This document shows positions 26,576-35,407 of a stretch of 38,370 bases of DNA, piece by piece. The notes under the pieces were generated by a model. The model saw only the letters and a list, made by a program, of their open reading frames with translations. It was not told the origin of the DNA and did no database searches. The first letter of the stretch is position 1; each line of letters starts with the position of its first letter. Location of the stretch: contig JAKQKF010000015.1 of assembly GCA_029560815.1 (NCBI GenBank), positions 1 to 38,370 of the forward strand, read 5' to 3'. Position numbers and translations under genes: made by a program. This DNA is from a bacterium. GTDB lineage: Bacteria; KSB1; UBA2214.

Positions 26576-28363
26576 ATGAAAAAAATTCTCTCCGCCGTAC
26601 TGCTCACAGCCCTGTGGGTGACGGCGGTTTCCGGCCAGGACCGGACCATCCGTGTCGCCTGCATCGGCAACAGCATCACTATCGGGAGCGGCGGTTCGAC
26701 TGCCTGGCCCCAGCAGCTCGGTCAGAGGCTGGGCCCGCACTATAACGTCCGCAATTTCGGCGTCAGCGGAACCACCCTGCTCACGCATGGGGATTTCCCC
26801 TACCGCAACGAAGCGGCCTTTCTGCAGGCGCAGGATTTCGATCCGCATATAGTCATCATTACGCTGGGCACCAACGACAGCAAGCCGCAGAACCGGGTCT
26901 TCATCAACGAATTCTTCACGGATTACCTGGATTTCATCGAAGTGCTGCGCAAGGATGGCCGCGATCCCCAATTCTATATCGCCCGGCCCTGCCCGGTCTT
27001 CGGCGATGGGGGCGGCAGCGGCATCAACGGAGCGGTGCTGCATGAACAGATCGAGCCGATCGTCGATTCGGTCCGCGTCGCCGCCGGCGGCTTTATGATC
27101 GATTTTTACCGGGCGATGCTGAGCCACAGCGATCTTTTTCCGGACGGCATCCATCCCAATACCACAGGCTACGCTATGATGGCTGATACTGCCGCCTGGT
27201 ACCTCAACAACAGCCCCTCCGGCTTTATCCGCCTTTTCGCCGCCACCGACACCGAAGTGGAGGTGGGCGAAGAGAGCCTGCTCTATTGGGAGGCCACGCC
27301 CGGCTCCCAGGTCACCCTTAACGGCGCACTGGCCGGCGCTATCGACTCTCTGGTCGTCGCTCCTGCCGTCAAGAGCGTTTACACCCTGATCGCCACGGGG
27401 GCGGTCGCGGATACCAAGCGGGTGGTCATCGACAATATCCCCTCCGGCCGCATCAAGTCTCTCAGCGCTTTTCCTCTCCAGCTCGATGAGGGCGCAGGCG
27501 ATACCAGCCTCATCTCCTGGATGACGACCAGCGGATCGTCGGTCACTCTCGATGGCGCGGCTGTGGAACAGAACGGCTCGATGGAGGTGGTGCCCGCCCG
27601 GACGACGACCTACACCCTCGCAGCCACCGGGGGAGAGAACCACAGCGCCCAGATCACCATCGAGGTCCTGCCCTCCGCCGTAATCAACCGCGCCCTGCGT
27701 CATCCGCTCACTGTCTCCTCGACCCTGCGCGGCGGCTATGCTGAATGGGCGGTGGACGGTGACACCACCACCGCCTGGCAGAGCGCCGGCAAGAACACCG
27801 AGTGGATCATGGTCGATTTCGGCCGCACGATCACCCTCGACATCCTAAAAATCCGCTGGGGTGGAGGCTTTGCCAGCCAATATGCTGTCCATTTTCTCGA
27901 TGAGGCAGGAAAGGCGGTCAAAGCCCTCACCCGCAACAATGGCGACGGCGGCCTGGACGAATATACCGGCATCGGCGCCCGGGCGCGCTATGCCCGGCTG
28001 CTCTGCCAAAAGACCGGCGGGGCCAATTACACCGTCAACGAGCTCGAGGTCTACGGGTCAGTCGATCCGGTCGGCGTGGAGCGTCACGACATGCTGCCCG
28101 CTCTCTTTGATCTCGAACAGAACTATCCCAATCCTTTCAATCCGGTCACGACCATCGCCTACACGCTCGGGCATACGGCGCCTGTGCGGTTGGCGCTTTA
28201 TGACGTGAACGGGCGTGAGGTGCGCTTGCTTGACGCCGGCGTACGCCCGGCGGGCCGGCACGAACTTGTGCTCGATGGCTCCGGTCTCAGCAGCGGCGTC
28301 TACTTTTACAAACTGACCACCGCCGGCTTTACCCTGCAAAAACGGATGCTGCTCATTAAATAA
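26576..28363 (+). CDS. Secreted SGNH/GDSL esterase with CBM32-like and sorting domains (putative acetylmannan esterase)
   Basis: 595 residues from ATG 26576, preferred because GGAGGG lies at 26562-26567 and a signal peptide (M-K-K-I-L-S-A, ending A-V-S-G-Q) begins here; the frame is open further upstream but would overlap the divergent gene. SGNH domain at about 24-220: I-G-N-S-I-T (Ser33), L-G-T-N-D-S, and catalytic D190 and H193 in D-G-I-H-P-N. Two Ig-like segments (about 220-365), an F5/8-type C (CBM32-like) domain (about 368-500, with W-A-V-D-G-D-T-T-T-A-W) and a sorting domain (N-Y-P-N-P-F-N-P, about 515-595) follow. Likely removes acetyl groups from glucomannan outside the cell; substrate is inferred. 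Fourteen bases separate it from the GH5_7 gene. Confidence 0.88.
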   Translation: MKKILSAVLLTALWVTAVSGQDRTIRVACIGNSITIGSGGSTAWPQQLGQRLGPHYNVRNFGVSGTTLLTHGDFPYRNEAAFLQAQDFDPHIVIITLGTNDSKPQNRVFINEFFTDYLDFIEVLRKDGRDPQFYIARPCPVFGDGGGSGINGAVLHEQIEPIVDSVRVAAGGFMIDFYRAMLSHSDLFPDGIHPNTTGYAMMADTAAWYLNNSPSGFIRLFAATDTEVEVGEESLLYWEATPGSQVTLNGALAGAIDSLVVAPAVKSVYTLIATGAVADTKRVVIDNIPSGRIKSLSAFPLQLDEGAGDTSLISWMTTSGSSVTLDGAAVEQNGSMEVVPARTTTYTLAATGGENHSAQITIEVLPSAVINRALRHPLTVSSTLRGGYAEWAVDGDTTTAWQSAGKNTEWIMVDFGRTITLDILKIRWGGGFASQYAVHFLDEAGKAVKALTRNNGDGGLDEYTGIGARARYARLLCQKTGGANYTVNELEVYGSVDPVGVERHDMLPALFDLEQNYPNPFNPVTTIAYTLGHTAPVRLALYDVNGREVRLLDAGVRPAGRHELVLDGSGLSSGVYFYKLTTAGFTLQKRMLLIK

Positions 28364-28377
28364 TCAAGGGAGAGAGA

Positions 28378-29688
28378 ATGAGACGCTTTTTCGCACTGCT
28401 GCTCCTGTTCGCCGTACCGGCCCTGCCGGCCCAGCCCGATGATTTTGTCCAGGTGAAGGGGACGCAGTTCCAGATTAACGGCAAGCCCTACTATTTTCTC
28501 GGCACCAACCTCTGGTACGGCTGCATGCTCGGGCAGGAGGGGGAAGCAGGCGACCGCGCCCGGCTGCTGCGTGAACTCGATCACCTCAAAAAACTCGGCA
28601 TCACCAATCTGCGCGTGATGGGCGCTTCGGAAGGCCTCGGCTTCGCCGGGCAGATCCAGCCCGCGATCCAGCCCGAAGCCGGAGTGTACGACCAGAAACT
28701 GCTGGTCGGGCTCGATTATCTTCTCGCCGAGATGGCCAAACGCGATATGCGTGCCGTGGTTTTTCTCAACAACTATTGGGAATGGACCGGCGGGATGTCA
28801 CAGTACATCTCCTGGGTGACCGGAGAAAACTATCCGAGCCCGCAGGATCCCAAATACGGCTACTGGGGATTGATGCGGACAAGCGGGCGCTTTTACACCT
28901 GCGATTCGGCCAACGCGATCTTTCGCAGCTATGTCCGCATGCTGGTCAGCCGGGTCAACTCGGTCAATGGCCGCTGGTACAAGGAGGATCCGACCATCAT
29001 GGCCTGGCAGCTGGCCAATGAGCCGCGGCCCTCGCCGGAGGAGGAAAATAGGGAACAGCACCTTGCTGAATTCGCGATCTGGGTGGACGAGACCGCGGGT
29101 TATATTAAATCCCTCGACCCGTACCACCTCGTCACCACCGGCAACGAAGGGCTGAAGGGGAGCCTGGAGTCGGAGAGCTGCTACCTCGAGTCGCACCAGA
29201 GCCCCCACATCGATTACCTCACCTTTCATCTCTGGCTGCTCAACTGGTCATGGTTCGACCCGCAGAAGGCGGCGGAGAGCTGGCCTGAAGCTGCGCGCAA
29301 AGCGGTGGAATATGTGCGCCAGCACGTCGCCTATGCCCAAAAGCTGGGCAAGCCGATCACCCTCGAGGAGTTCGGTATCCCGCGTGACGGACACACCTAT
29401 GCGCGCGCTGCGGCCGTGACCTGGCGTAACCGGTACTACACCCTGCTTTTCGAGGAAATGTACAAAAGCGCCAAAGCGGGCTCGCCGATGGCCGGCAGCA
29501 ACTTTTGGGGATGGGGCGGCGAAGGCAAGGCCCGCGATCTGCAGACTTTTACCTGGCAGAAGGGAGACGATTACACCGGTGATCCTCCCCAGGAGCCGCA
29601 GGGCCGCAATTCAGTTTTCAGCAGTGACAAGAGCACAATTAAAATCCTGCGCAAGTATGCGAAAAAGATGGCGGCCCTGGGCAGATAG
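28378..29688 (+). CDS. GH5_7-type endo-beta-1,4-mannanase, secreted
   Basis: 436 residues, a single catalytic domain after a signal peptide (about 1-18, ending A-L-P-A-Q). The layout matches subfamily 7 of GH5: I-T-N-L-R-V-M-G, V-Y-D-Q-K-L-L-V-G-L-D-Y-L-L-A-E, N-N-Y-W-E-W-T-G-G-M, acid/base E215 in M-A-W-Q-L-A-N-E-P-R, and nucleophile E331 in T-L-E-E-F-G-I-P. It cleaves internal beta-1,4-mannosidic bonds. There is no sorting domain, so unlike its neighbours it is either periplasmic or freely released. GGGAGAG just upstream of ATG 28378 acts as ribosome binding site; co-transcription with the esterase is likely from the 14-base gap. Confidence 0.93.
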   Translation: MRRFFALLLLFAVPALPAQPDDFVQVKGTQFQINGKPYYFLGTNLWYGCMLGQEGEAGDRARLLRELDHLKKLGITNLRVMGASEGLGFAGQIQPAIQPEAGVYDQKLLVGLDYLLAEMAKRDMRAVVFLNNYWEWTGGMSQYISWVTGENYPSPQDPKYGYWGLMRTSGRFYTCDSANAIFRSYVRMLVSRVNSVNGRWYKEDPTIMAWQLANEPRPSPEEENREQHLAEFAIWVDETAGYIKSLDPYHLVTTGNEGLKGSLESESCYLESHQSPHIDYLTFHLWLLNWSWFDPQKAAESWPEAARKAVEYVRQHVAYAQKLGKPITLEEFGIPRDGHTYARAAAVTWRNRYYTLLFEEMYKSAKAGSPMAGSNFWGWGGEGKARDLQTFTWQKGDDYTGDPPQEPQGRNSVFSSDKSTIKILRKYAKKMAALGR

Positions 29689-29722
29689 GCCGGAGGGATA
29701 CGCAAGAATCTGATGTCAAGGG

Positions 29723-29752
29723 GGCGCGCCTGCGCAGCATGTGCGCCTTTTT
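29723..29752 (+). terminator. Weak terminator-like hairpin after GH5_7
   Basis: GGCGC (29723-29727) pairs with GCGCC (29743-29747), followed by TTTTT. The short stem makes it a partial terminator at best. The remainder of the 145-base gap to the GH26 gene shows no clear promoter. Confidence 0.35.
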
Positions 29753-29833
29753 CCTCCAGCCCCCGCATTGCAGAGTCCAATCTGGCCTTTCCACTCGTCC
29801 TTTCAATTCTATTGCTCACTAACTGAGGTTTTC

Positions 29834-32725
29834 ATGAAAAAGTGTTGTTTCATCCTTATGGTTAGTTTCATCCTCTTTGCCGTCTCTCTTCTGCCGGCCC
29901 AGGTCACCGGTGTGCGGGAGGATTTCAACGACAATCTGCTCACCGGCTGGGAGGTTCCCAACACCGCCACCTTTGCTCTCGCTGAGGTCAATGGCGCACT
30001 GCGGGTCAGCTACAACCGCACCACCGCCTCTTACGAGTGGGATAATTTCAACTATACCCCGCCGGTTGTGAATGTCAGCGCCGTCCCCCGCATCACCTTC
30101 AAGGCGCGCGCCAGCCTCGCTTGCGAACTGGTCTTCAAGACGATCTACGGCGACGACAGCGACAACTGGCTGGTCTTGCAGCTGCCGGCGGATAACAGCT
30201 GGCATGACTATGCCTTCACCTTGACTCCGGGCACCAACACCCTGCTCACCCGGATCTATCTCTACCTCGATGGCGGCACAACCCAGCCCAAAGCGGGCGT
30301 AGTCTATTTAGACGATCTCTGCATCGGCGATGCGGCGGGTGCTGCGGCCGCCGATGGCTCCGCCCTCGCTGCGGCCCTGGAAGCCGCGGCCGCCCTTCAT
30401 GACGGCGCCGTCGAGGGTGCGGGAGAAGGCGAGTACCCCGCCGGCGCCAGGAGCACCCTGCAGGCGGCCATTGCCGCCGCACAGGCCGTCGCTGGCAGCG
30501 TGGACGCCAGCCAGGCCGAAATCGACCAGGCTGAATGGGATCTTCTCGACGCCTGCGTCGACCTGGAAAAACGGGCCAACATCCCCAATCCCGGTCTGAT
30601 CGATCCCCTGGCCACATCCGGGACCAAGTATCTCTACATGAATCTGGAACAGGGCTCCGGCCAAAGGCTCTTGTTCGGCATGCACGACGCCACCGGCTAT
30701 GGCGTGGGCTGGAAGGGCGATGACGACCGCTCCGATATCCGCGATGTCTGCGGCGACTATCCCGCTCTGTACAGCTGGGACATGAATACCGTCGATCGCA
30801 GCACGCCCCAGGAGATAGCGCGTTTCACCTATCGCATTAAATCGGCCTTCGCCCGCGGCGGGGTCAACACCCTTTGCTGGCACCAGTACGATCCCCTGGG
30901 GCGCAGCTTTTACGGCAGCAAGGTCAGCGATAATGTGGTCATCACCCTGCTCCCAGGCGGCGCCTGGCACGACTTTTATAAAAAGCGCCTGGCGCGCATC
31001 GCCCGCTTTCTCAAGGGGCTGCGCAGTGAGGACGGCCACTCCATTCCGATCATTTTCCGCCCCTACCATGAGCACGACAGCGGCGCCTTCTGGTGGGGCA
31101 CCAACAACTGCACGGCCGACGAGTACAACCAGATCTGGCAGTACACCGTCACCTGTCTGCGTGATTCGCTCAATGTCCACAACCTGATCTATGTGATTTC
31201 GCCGATCAGCTTCAATACCCGCAACAGCTATCTCAAGATCTATCCGGGCGACGATTATGTCGACATCCTCGGGATGGATTTCTACTACTGGTACCCCCTG
31301 GCCGACCGGCAGAAGAGCTTCTTCAACAGCCTGCACATTCCCGCCCAGCTGGCTCTGGAACGCGGCAAGGTGTCCGCCCTCACCGAGGTCGGGCTGGATA
31401 CCCTGCTCGAGCCCTCCTGGTTCAACAGCTACCTGCTGCCGCCCTTCAAAAGCGACAGCCTGGCGATGAGGATGGCCTATGCAGCGGTCTGGCGCAACGA
31501 ATCGGTGCACCACCATTTTGCGCCCTATCCTGGGCACCCCAGTGTGCCCGGATTTCTCGAATTCTACAACGATCCCTACACTGCCTTCGAGCGGGATCTG
31601 CCGCCGATGTACAGCCGTCCCGGCTCGGACCAGACGCCGCCCCTCTTCACACTGACTCCGGACACCTCATTCAACGCCACCGATACCCTTTTTTCACTCT
31701 ATTTCGAGACCGATGAGCGCGCTCATCTCGCTTACGGCTTTTCCGATCTCCCCTATGCCTTGATGTCCGGGGCCTTTCTCTCCGGCCAGGGGGGATTCAA
31801 GCACAGCACAACCCTGGCGCTGCGGCAGGGGGAGAAACGCACCGTTTTCATCCGCGCCATCGACATCAGCGGCAACGAGATCCCGCAGCCCTTCCGCATG
31901 ACCGTCAGGGTAGATACCCTGCAGCGGCGGATTCCCTGGTACGACGAGCGCTATCCAGCCGGTGGTTGGAAGAGCGGCGCAGCCCCTCTGGGCTATGGCG
32001 CTGCAGCGGGAAATGTCACTGTCACAGCGGCCGCCAAAAGCCTCTACTGCGTCACACGTTTTAACCTGCCGCAGCCTGTATCGCAGCTGGGCCTGCTGCT
32101 CAAGTGCCACGACGGCGCCCTGGTGCGGATCAACGGCCGCGAGCTGCTGCGCTACAATCTGCCCGAAGGAGAGATCAGCCACGACACACCAGCCGCGAGC
32201 GCGGTCAAGACCAATCAGATCTATGTCTTTACGGCGGAAGACCTGCAGCTGCTTCGCGCCGGCGATAATCTGCTCTCGGTGGAACTCCATGCCGCAAATC
32301 TTGCCGTCGCCGACCTCTCCCTCAATGCCCGGCTCTTCGACGCGGCCGGGATCTATCTCAACCTGGGTGCAAACTGGCATTACTATGACGGGGGAGAGCC
32401 CCCCGCCTTCACCCTGGCCGATTATCTCAGCGACGTGCGGCTGCCGCCGGCGGCTCTGCCCCGCACTTTCGGCCTGGAGCAGAATTATCCCAATCCTTTC
32501 AATCCGGAGACCACGATCGCATTTACCCTTGCCAGTACTGGCCATACGCATCTGGAGGTCTACGATATCTCCGGCCGGCTGGTGGCGCGGCTGATCGACG
32601 GCCGCAGGGAGGCCGGACAGCACACAGCGGTTTTCAACGGCGCGGGGCTATCGAGCGGGATTTATCTCTACCGTCTGATTGCAGAAGGAAAACACGAGGT
32701 GAAGCGCATGCTGCTGCTGCGCTGA
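29834..32725 (+). CDS. GH26 endo-beta-mannanase, multidomain, with sorting domain
   Basis: 963 residues from ATG 29834, chosen because GAGG at 29825-29828 precedes it and a signal peptide (M-K-K-C-C-F-I-L, ending L-L-P-A-Q) begins there; the frame extends to 29741 without sense. Domains: CBM-like beta-sandwich (about 24-172, ending Y-L-D-D-L-C-I), Ala-rich FIVAR-like helical linker (about 175-250), GH26 barrel (about 255-605) with acid/base E413 in F-R-P-Y-H-E-H-D and nucleophile E518 in A-L-T-E-V-G. An Ig-like domain (610-695), a jelly-roll-like module (about 700-850, G-A-A-P-L-G-Y-G and L-V-R-I-N-G-R-E-L) and a sorting domain (N-Y-P-N-P-F-N-P near 883) follow. It attacks mannan backbones at the cell surface. 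Last gene before a strong terminator. Confidence 0.94.
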   Translation: MKKCCFILMVSFILFAVSLLPAQVTGVREDFNDNLLTGWEVPNTATFALAEVNGALRVSYNRTTASYEWDNFNYTPPVVNVSAVPRITFKARASLACELVFKTIYGDDSDNWLVLQLPADNSWHDYAFTLTPGTNTLLTRIYLYLDGGTTQPKAGVVYLDDLCIGDAAGAAAADGSALAAALEAAAALHDGAVEGAGEGEYPAGARSTLQAAIAAAQAVAGSVDASQAEIDQAEWDLLDACVDLEKRANIPNPGLIDPLATSGTKYLYMNLEQGSGQRLLFGMHDATGYGVGWKGDDDRSDIRDVCGDYPALYSWDMNTVDRSTPQEIARFTYRIKSAFARGGVNTLCWHQYDPLGRSFYGSKVSDNVVITLLPGGAWHDFYKKRLARIARFLKGLRSEDGHSIPIIFRPYHEHDSGAFWWGTNNCTADEYNQIWQYTVTCLRDSLNVHNLIYVISPISFNTRNSYLKIYPGDDYVDILGMDFYYWYPLADRQKSFFNSLHIPAQLALERGKVSALTEVGLDTLLEPSWFNSYLLPPFKSDSLAMRMAYAAVWRNESVHHHFAPYPGHPSVPGFLEFYNDPYTAFERDLPPMYSRPGSDQTPPLFTLTPDTSFNATDTLFSLYFETDERAHLAYGFSDLPYALMSGAFLSGQGGFKHSTTLALRQGEKRTVFIRAIDISGNEIPQPFRMTVRVDTLQRRIPWYDERYPAGGWKSGAAPLGYGAAAGNVTVTAAAKSLYCVTRFNLPQPVSQLGLLLKCHDGALVRINGRELLRYNLPEGEISHDTPAASAVKTNQIYVFTAEDLQLLRAGDNLLSVELHAANLAVADLSLNARLFDAAGIYLNLGANWHYYDGGEPPAFTLADYLSDVRLPPAALPRTFGLEQNYPNPFNPETTIAFTLASTGHTHLEVYDISGRLVARLIDGRREAGQHTAVFNGAGLSSGIYLYRLIAEGKHEVKRMLLLR

Positions 32726-32738
32726 GCGGCTGAGCAGC

Positions 32739-32787
32739 GCATAAAAAAAGCCCGGCTGGTTATCCCCAGTCCGGGCTTTTTTTATGC
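32739..32787. terminator. Bidirectional rho-independent terminator
   Basis: Perfect 17-bp arms: GCATAAAAAAAGCCCGG and CCGGGCTTTTTTTATGC, with inner CTGG/CCAG pairing around a small loop. The A- and T-tracts provide a U-run in both directions. It lies between the convergent GH26 gene and the 77-residue membrane-protein gene and marks the end of the mannan locus. Confidence 0.96.
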
Positions 32788-32798
32788 AGAAACCGTTA

Positions 32799-33032
32799 TC
32801 ATTTCCTGCGTTCAGATGCGGGCTTGAATTTCAGGACATAGAAGGTGCCGATGGCCAGCAGCAGGAGGCCCCACCAGAGATCGGTATGCAGCTGCCACAG
32901 GGCGACTCTCTCCGCGGCCGGTGGCGGGGAGAGCCAGTTCAGGATCCCGGTCCCTGTGATCAGCACACCGTAGATCAGGACGATCGCGCCGATGAAGAAC
33001 CAGATGGGGATCTGTTGTTCTTTTTGTTCCAT
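32799..33032 (-). CDS. Small two-TM membrane protein paired with SSS symporter
   Basis: 77 residues starting M-E-Q-K-E-Q-Q-I-P-I-W. The frame extends upstream to 33068, but that would overlap the symporter; GAGGTG just before the codon at 33032 supports this start. Two hydrophobic helices (W-F-F-I-G-A-I-V-L-I-Y-G-V and W-W-G-L-L-L-L-A-I-G) are separated by a proline-rich loop with S-P-P-P-A-A-E-R. It ends with a basic tail (K-P-A-S-E-R-R-K). It begins seven bases after the symporter stop, so the two form an operon. It does not match the DUF4212 small subunit known for some SSS symporters. Role unknown; an accessory or stabilising subunit is inferred. Confidence 0.75.
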   Translation of the reverse strand: MEQKEQQIPIWFFIGAIVLIYGVLITGTGILNWLSPPPAAERVALWQLHTDLWWGLLLLAIGTFYVLKFKPASERRK

Positions 33033-33039
33033 GATCACC

Positions 33040-35178
33040 TCACCAGAATAGAAGGTTGATCGCGACAAATGCCGCGAAAACGACGCCCGCCCACAACAGC
33101 GGCTTCTGATACCACGCGCCAGCTTCTTCCCTGGGCAGGGGCGTCAGCCCCATCACCAGATTCTTGAGCTCGGCATCGGGCTTGGGTTTGGTGAAGAGGC
33201 TGACCACGATAGTGACCAGCAGGCAGACCACCAGCGACCACCAGGCGCTGTACATGTTGACCGCCATCGGCTTGGCCTTTTCAGAGCGGGCGATCACCTT
33301 GACATGGTCCGGATTGAAGGCCGCCGGATCGAATCGGCGGGAGATGAAGGTGGAACGGACTTTAACGCCCGGGCTGATGCGCGCCGGAACGGCGGCGACG
33401 CCAAATTTATGCTGCTCCCGCGTATTGGCCACCACCACTTCGGGGGCCAGAATCTGGATGGGAGCGGCGGTTTTGCGCAGCGGTGCGACTTCGCGCATGT
33501 AGAGGGGCTGCTCCTGGACGGTGAATTCACCGCCCCGCTCATGGCCGTAAAGGGGCACATTGACCAGATCGAGGGTGCCGCTCTCGATGCTGATATAGGA
33601 GATGGCTCCCGGTCTGGCCGTATCGCCCCGGGTGAGGAGCACCTCGGCCCCGCGGCTGAGCGTCGCCTTGGGCTGGGGCTGATAGCCGTGCGGGAAAGTG
33701 TGAACGAAAGCCCACATGCTGATGGAAAAAAGGATGGCGATGAGAAAGCCCCAAAAGCCGCCCGCGGGCGTCGCCCGTTTCCACAGCATGCCGAGGATCA
33801 CCGTGCCGAAAAGAGGCACGATGAAGAAAAAGACCAGTACTTGCAGATATTCGAGAATGTTGGAGAAGAAAAAGAGCGTGTAGGCGGTGGCGATCGAGAG
33901 CAGCACGCCGATCACCGAGCTCCAGCGGCCCATATGGAGATAGTGACGGTCGCTGCCCTTTTTGTTTATGAGCGGTTTGTAGACATCGTGCGTCCAGACC
34001 GTCGCGAAGGCGCTGACATTGCCGGCCATGCCGGACATAAAGCCGGCGATCATGGCCGTCACCCCCAGGCCGAGGAGCCCCGGGCCGAGATATTTCCCCA
34101 TCAGCAGCGGCAGGACGTCGTTGAAGGTGTTGTGGGTGATGCCGGCGCGCGGGTCGCTCTCGGGCACCAGCACCATCGGTGAGCCGTCCGAATTCATCAA
34201 CACCGCCAGCCCGAGCAGGCCGGGGATGGTGACGATCAGGGGCACCATCATCTTCAGCGCCGCCCCGATGATGGTGCCGTTCTGGGCGGAGCGCAGGTCC
34301 TTGGCGACGATGACGCGCTGCACCTGGAGAAAATCGGTGCACCAGTAGCCGAAAGCGACGGCGATCCCCTGGCCGAAGAACATGCCGAACCAGTCGATCC
34401 CCATCGGATTGCTGCCAAAGGAGCCGAGGTTCTGCCACAGACTGGTGAAATCGGCGTTCTGCACCGCCGGATGGATCACCGCGACATTGCGCTGCACCGC
34501 CTCCATCATCTTGCCCCAGCCGCCGGCGTGGATGATGCCGAGGATCGGGATGAGCAGCGAGCCCAACCAGATCAGGAAGAACTGCAGCACCTCGTTAAAG
34601 ACCGCCGAGAGCAGTCCGCCCAGGGTGACATAGACCGCCACGGTGAGGGAGGCCACCCAGATACTGATGTTCATGTCCCAGCCGAGGAGCAGATTGAGGA
34701 TCTTGGCCATCGCGAACATGCTGGCGCCGCTCACGGCAATGGTCATGAATGAAAAGGAGATGCCTGCGACGGAGCGGGCGCCCTCGCCGTAACGCAGCTG
34801 CAGATAGCCCGGCACTGAGTGAGTGCGGGAGATGTAGTAAAAAGGCATCATCACGATGGCGAGGAAGAGGATGGCCGGTATGGCGCCGATGAGGTAGCCG
34901 TGTGCGCCGAGCATGCCATACTGGTAGGCCATGGCGCTCCAGCCCATGGTCTCGAGGGAGCTGAGGTTGGCGGAGATGAAGCTCAGTCCTGCGATCCAGG
35001 CGGTCATCTTGCGGCCGGCCATGAAAAAGTCGTCGCCGGTGCTGGCGAACTTTTTGAGATAAAAGCCGATGGCGAGGACGAAGATGAAATAGATGACGAT
35101 GATGAGCAGATCGACCGGCTTGAGATGGAGCATGCTCGAGGAACCGGCTGTGGCGGCGAGAAGGGAGAGAAAAGCCAT
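33040..35178 (-). CDS. SSS-family sodium:solute symporter with large extramembrane insertion
   Basis: 712 residues from ATG 35178 (AAAGAG upstream); the frame stays open to 35781 but that part overlaps the divergent amidohydrolase. SSS features: L-L-I-I-V-I-Y-F-I-F-V-L-A-I-G-F-Y, D-D-F-F-M-A-G-R-K-M-T-A-W, A-N-L-S-S-L-E-T-M-G-W-S and G-Y-W-C-T-D-F-L-Q-V-Q-R. About 13 helices are followed by a hydrophilic stretch of roughly 147 residues (about 491-638) before two final helices. The substrate is unknown. Its pairing with the divergent D-aminoacylase-like gene suggests amino acids or acyl amino acids rather than mannosides, but this is inference. Followed by a small two-TM gene. Confidence 0.88.
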   Translation of the reverse strand: MAFLSLLAATAGSSSMLHLKPVDLLIIVIYFIFVLAIGFYLKKFASTGDDFFMAGRKMTAWIAGLSFISANLSSLETMGWSAMAYQYGMLGAHGYLIGAIPAILFLAIVMMPFYYISRTHSVPGYLQLRYGEGARSVAGISFSFMTIAVSGASMFAMAKILNLLLGWDMNISIWVASLTVAVYVTLGGLLSAVFNEVLQFFLIWLGSLLIPILGIIHAGGWGKMMEAVQRNVAVIHPAVQNADFTSLWQNLGSFGSNPMGIDWFGMFFGQGIAVAFGYWCTDFLQVQRVIVAKDLRSAQNGTIIGAALKMMVPLIVTIPGLLGLAVLMNSDGSPMVLVPESDPRAGITHNTFNDVLPLLMGKYLGPGLLGLGVTAMIAGFMSGMAGNVSAFATVWTHDVYKPLINKKGSDRHYLHMGRWSSVIGVLLSIATAYTLFFFSNILEYLQVLVFFFIVPLFGTVILGMLWKRATPAGGFWGFLIAILFSISMWAFVHTFPHGYQPQPKATLSRGAEVLLTRGDTARPGAISYISIESGTLDLVNVPLYGHERGGEFTVQEQPLYMREVAPLRKTAAPIQILAPEVVVANTREQHKFGVAAVPARISPGVKVRSTFISRRFDPAAFNPDHVKVIARSEKAKPMAVNMYSAWWSLVVCLLVTIVVSLFTKPKPDAELKNLVMGLTPLPREEAGAWYQKPLLWAGVVFAAFVAINLLFW

Positions 35179-35337
35179 AGGCGCTCTTTCGGTTGATGAG
35201 ATGCGACCCGCAGAGAGACGGCATGGGCCTGCCGCTTCCCGGGTGGAACGGGCGACGATCTTTAATTCGCGCTGTAAATGTAACCATTGACGGAGACAGA
35301 AAAAAGGTTTTTTTGTCTTCGCTGCATGATTTATTGC

Positions 35338-35366
35338 TTGATAAAAAGCGCCTTCGGTCCTATATT
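35338..35366 (+). promoter_or_regulatory. Sigma-70-type promoter of the amidohydrolase gene
   Basis: TTGATA (35338-35343), a 17-base spacer and TATATT (35361-35366), about 40 bases before ATG 35408. Immediately upstream, 35295-35317 is an AT-rich imperfect inverted repeat (GACAG, A-run, GG, T-run, GTC) that could bend DNA or bind a regulator shared with the divergent symporter. The rest of the 229-base gap shows nothing clear. Confidence 0.7.
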
Positions 35367-35407
35367 GCTGCAGGGGGACAAACCGGAGAGAGACGGGAGG
35401 GCATACC

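Noticed and set aside
29829..29840. Palindrome TTTTCATGAAAA at the GH26 start as a regulator site
   Set aside because: Composed of the spacer, ATG and a common Lys codon run; no second copy found before other genes of the locus.
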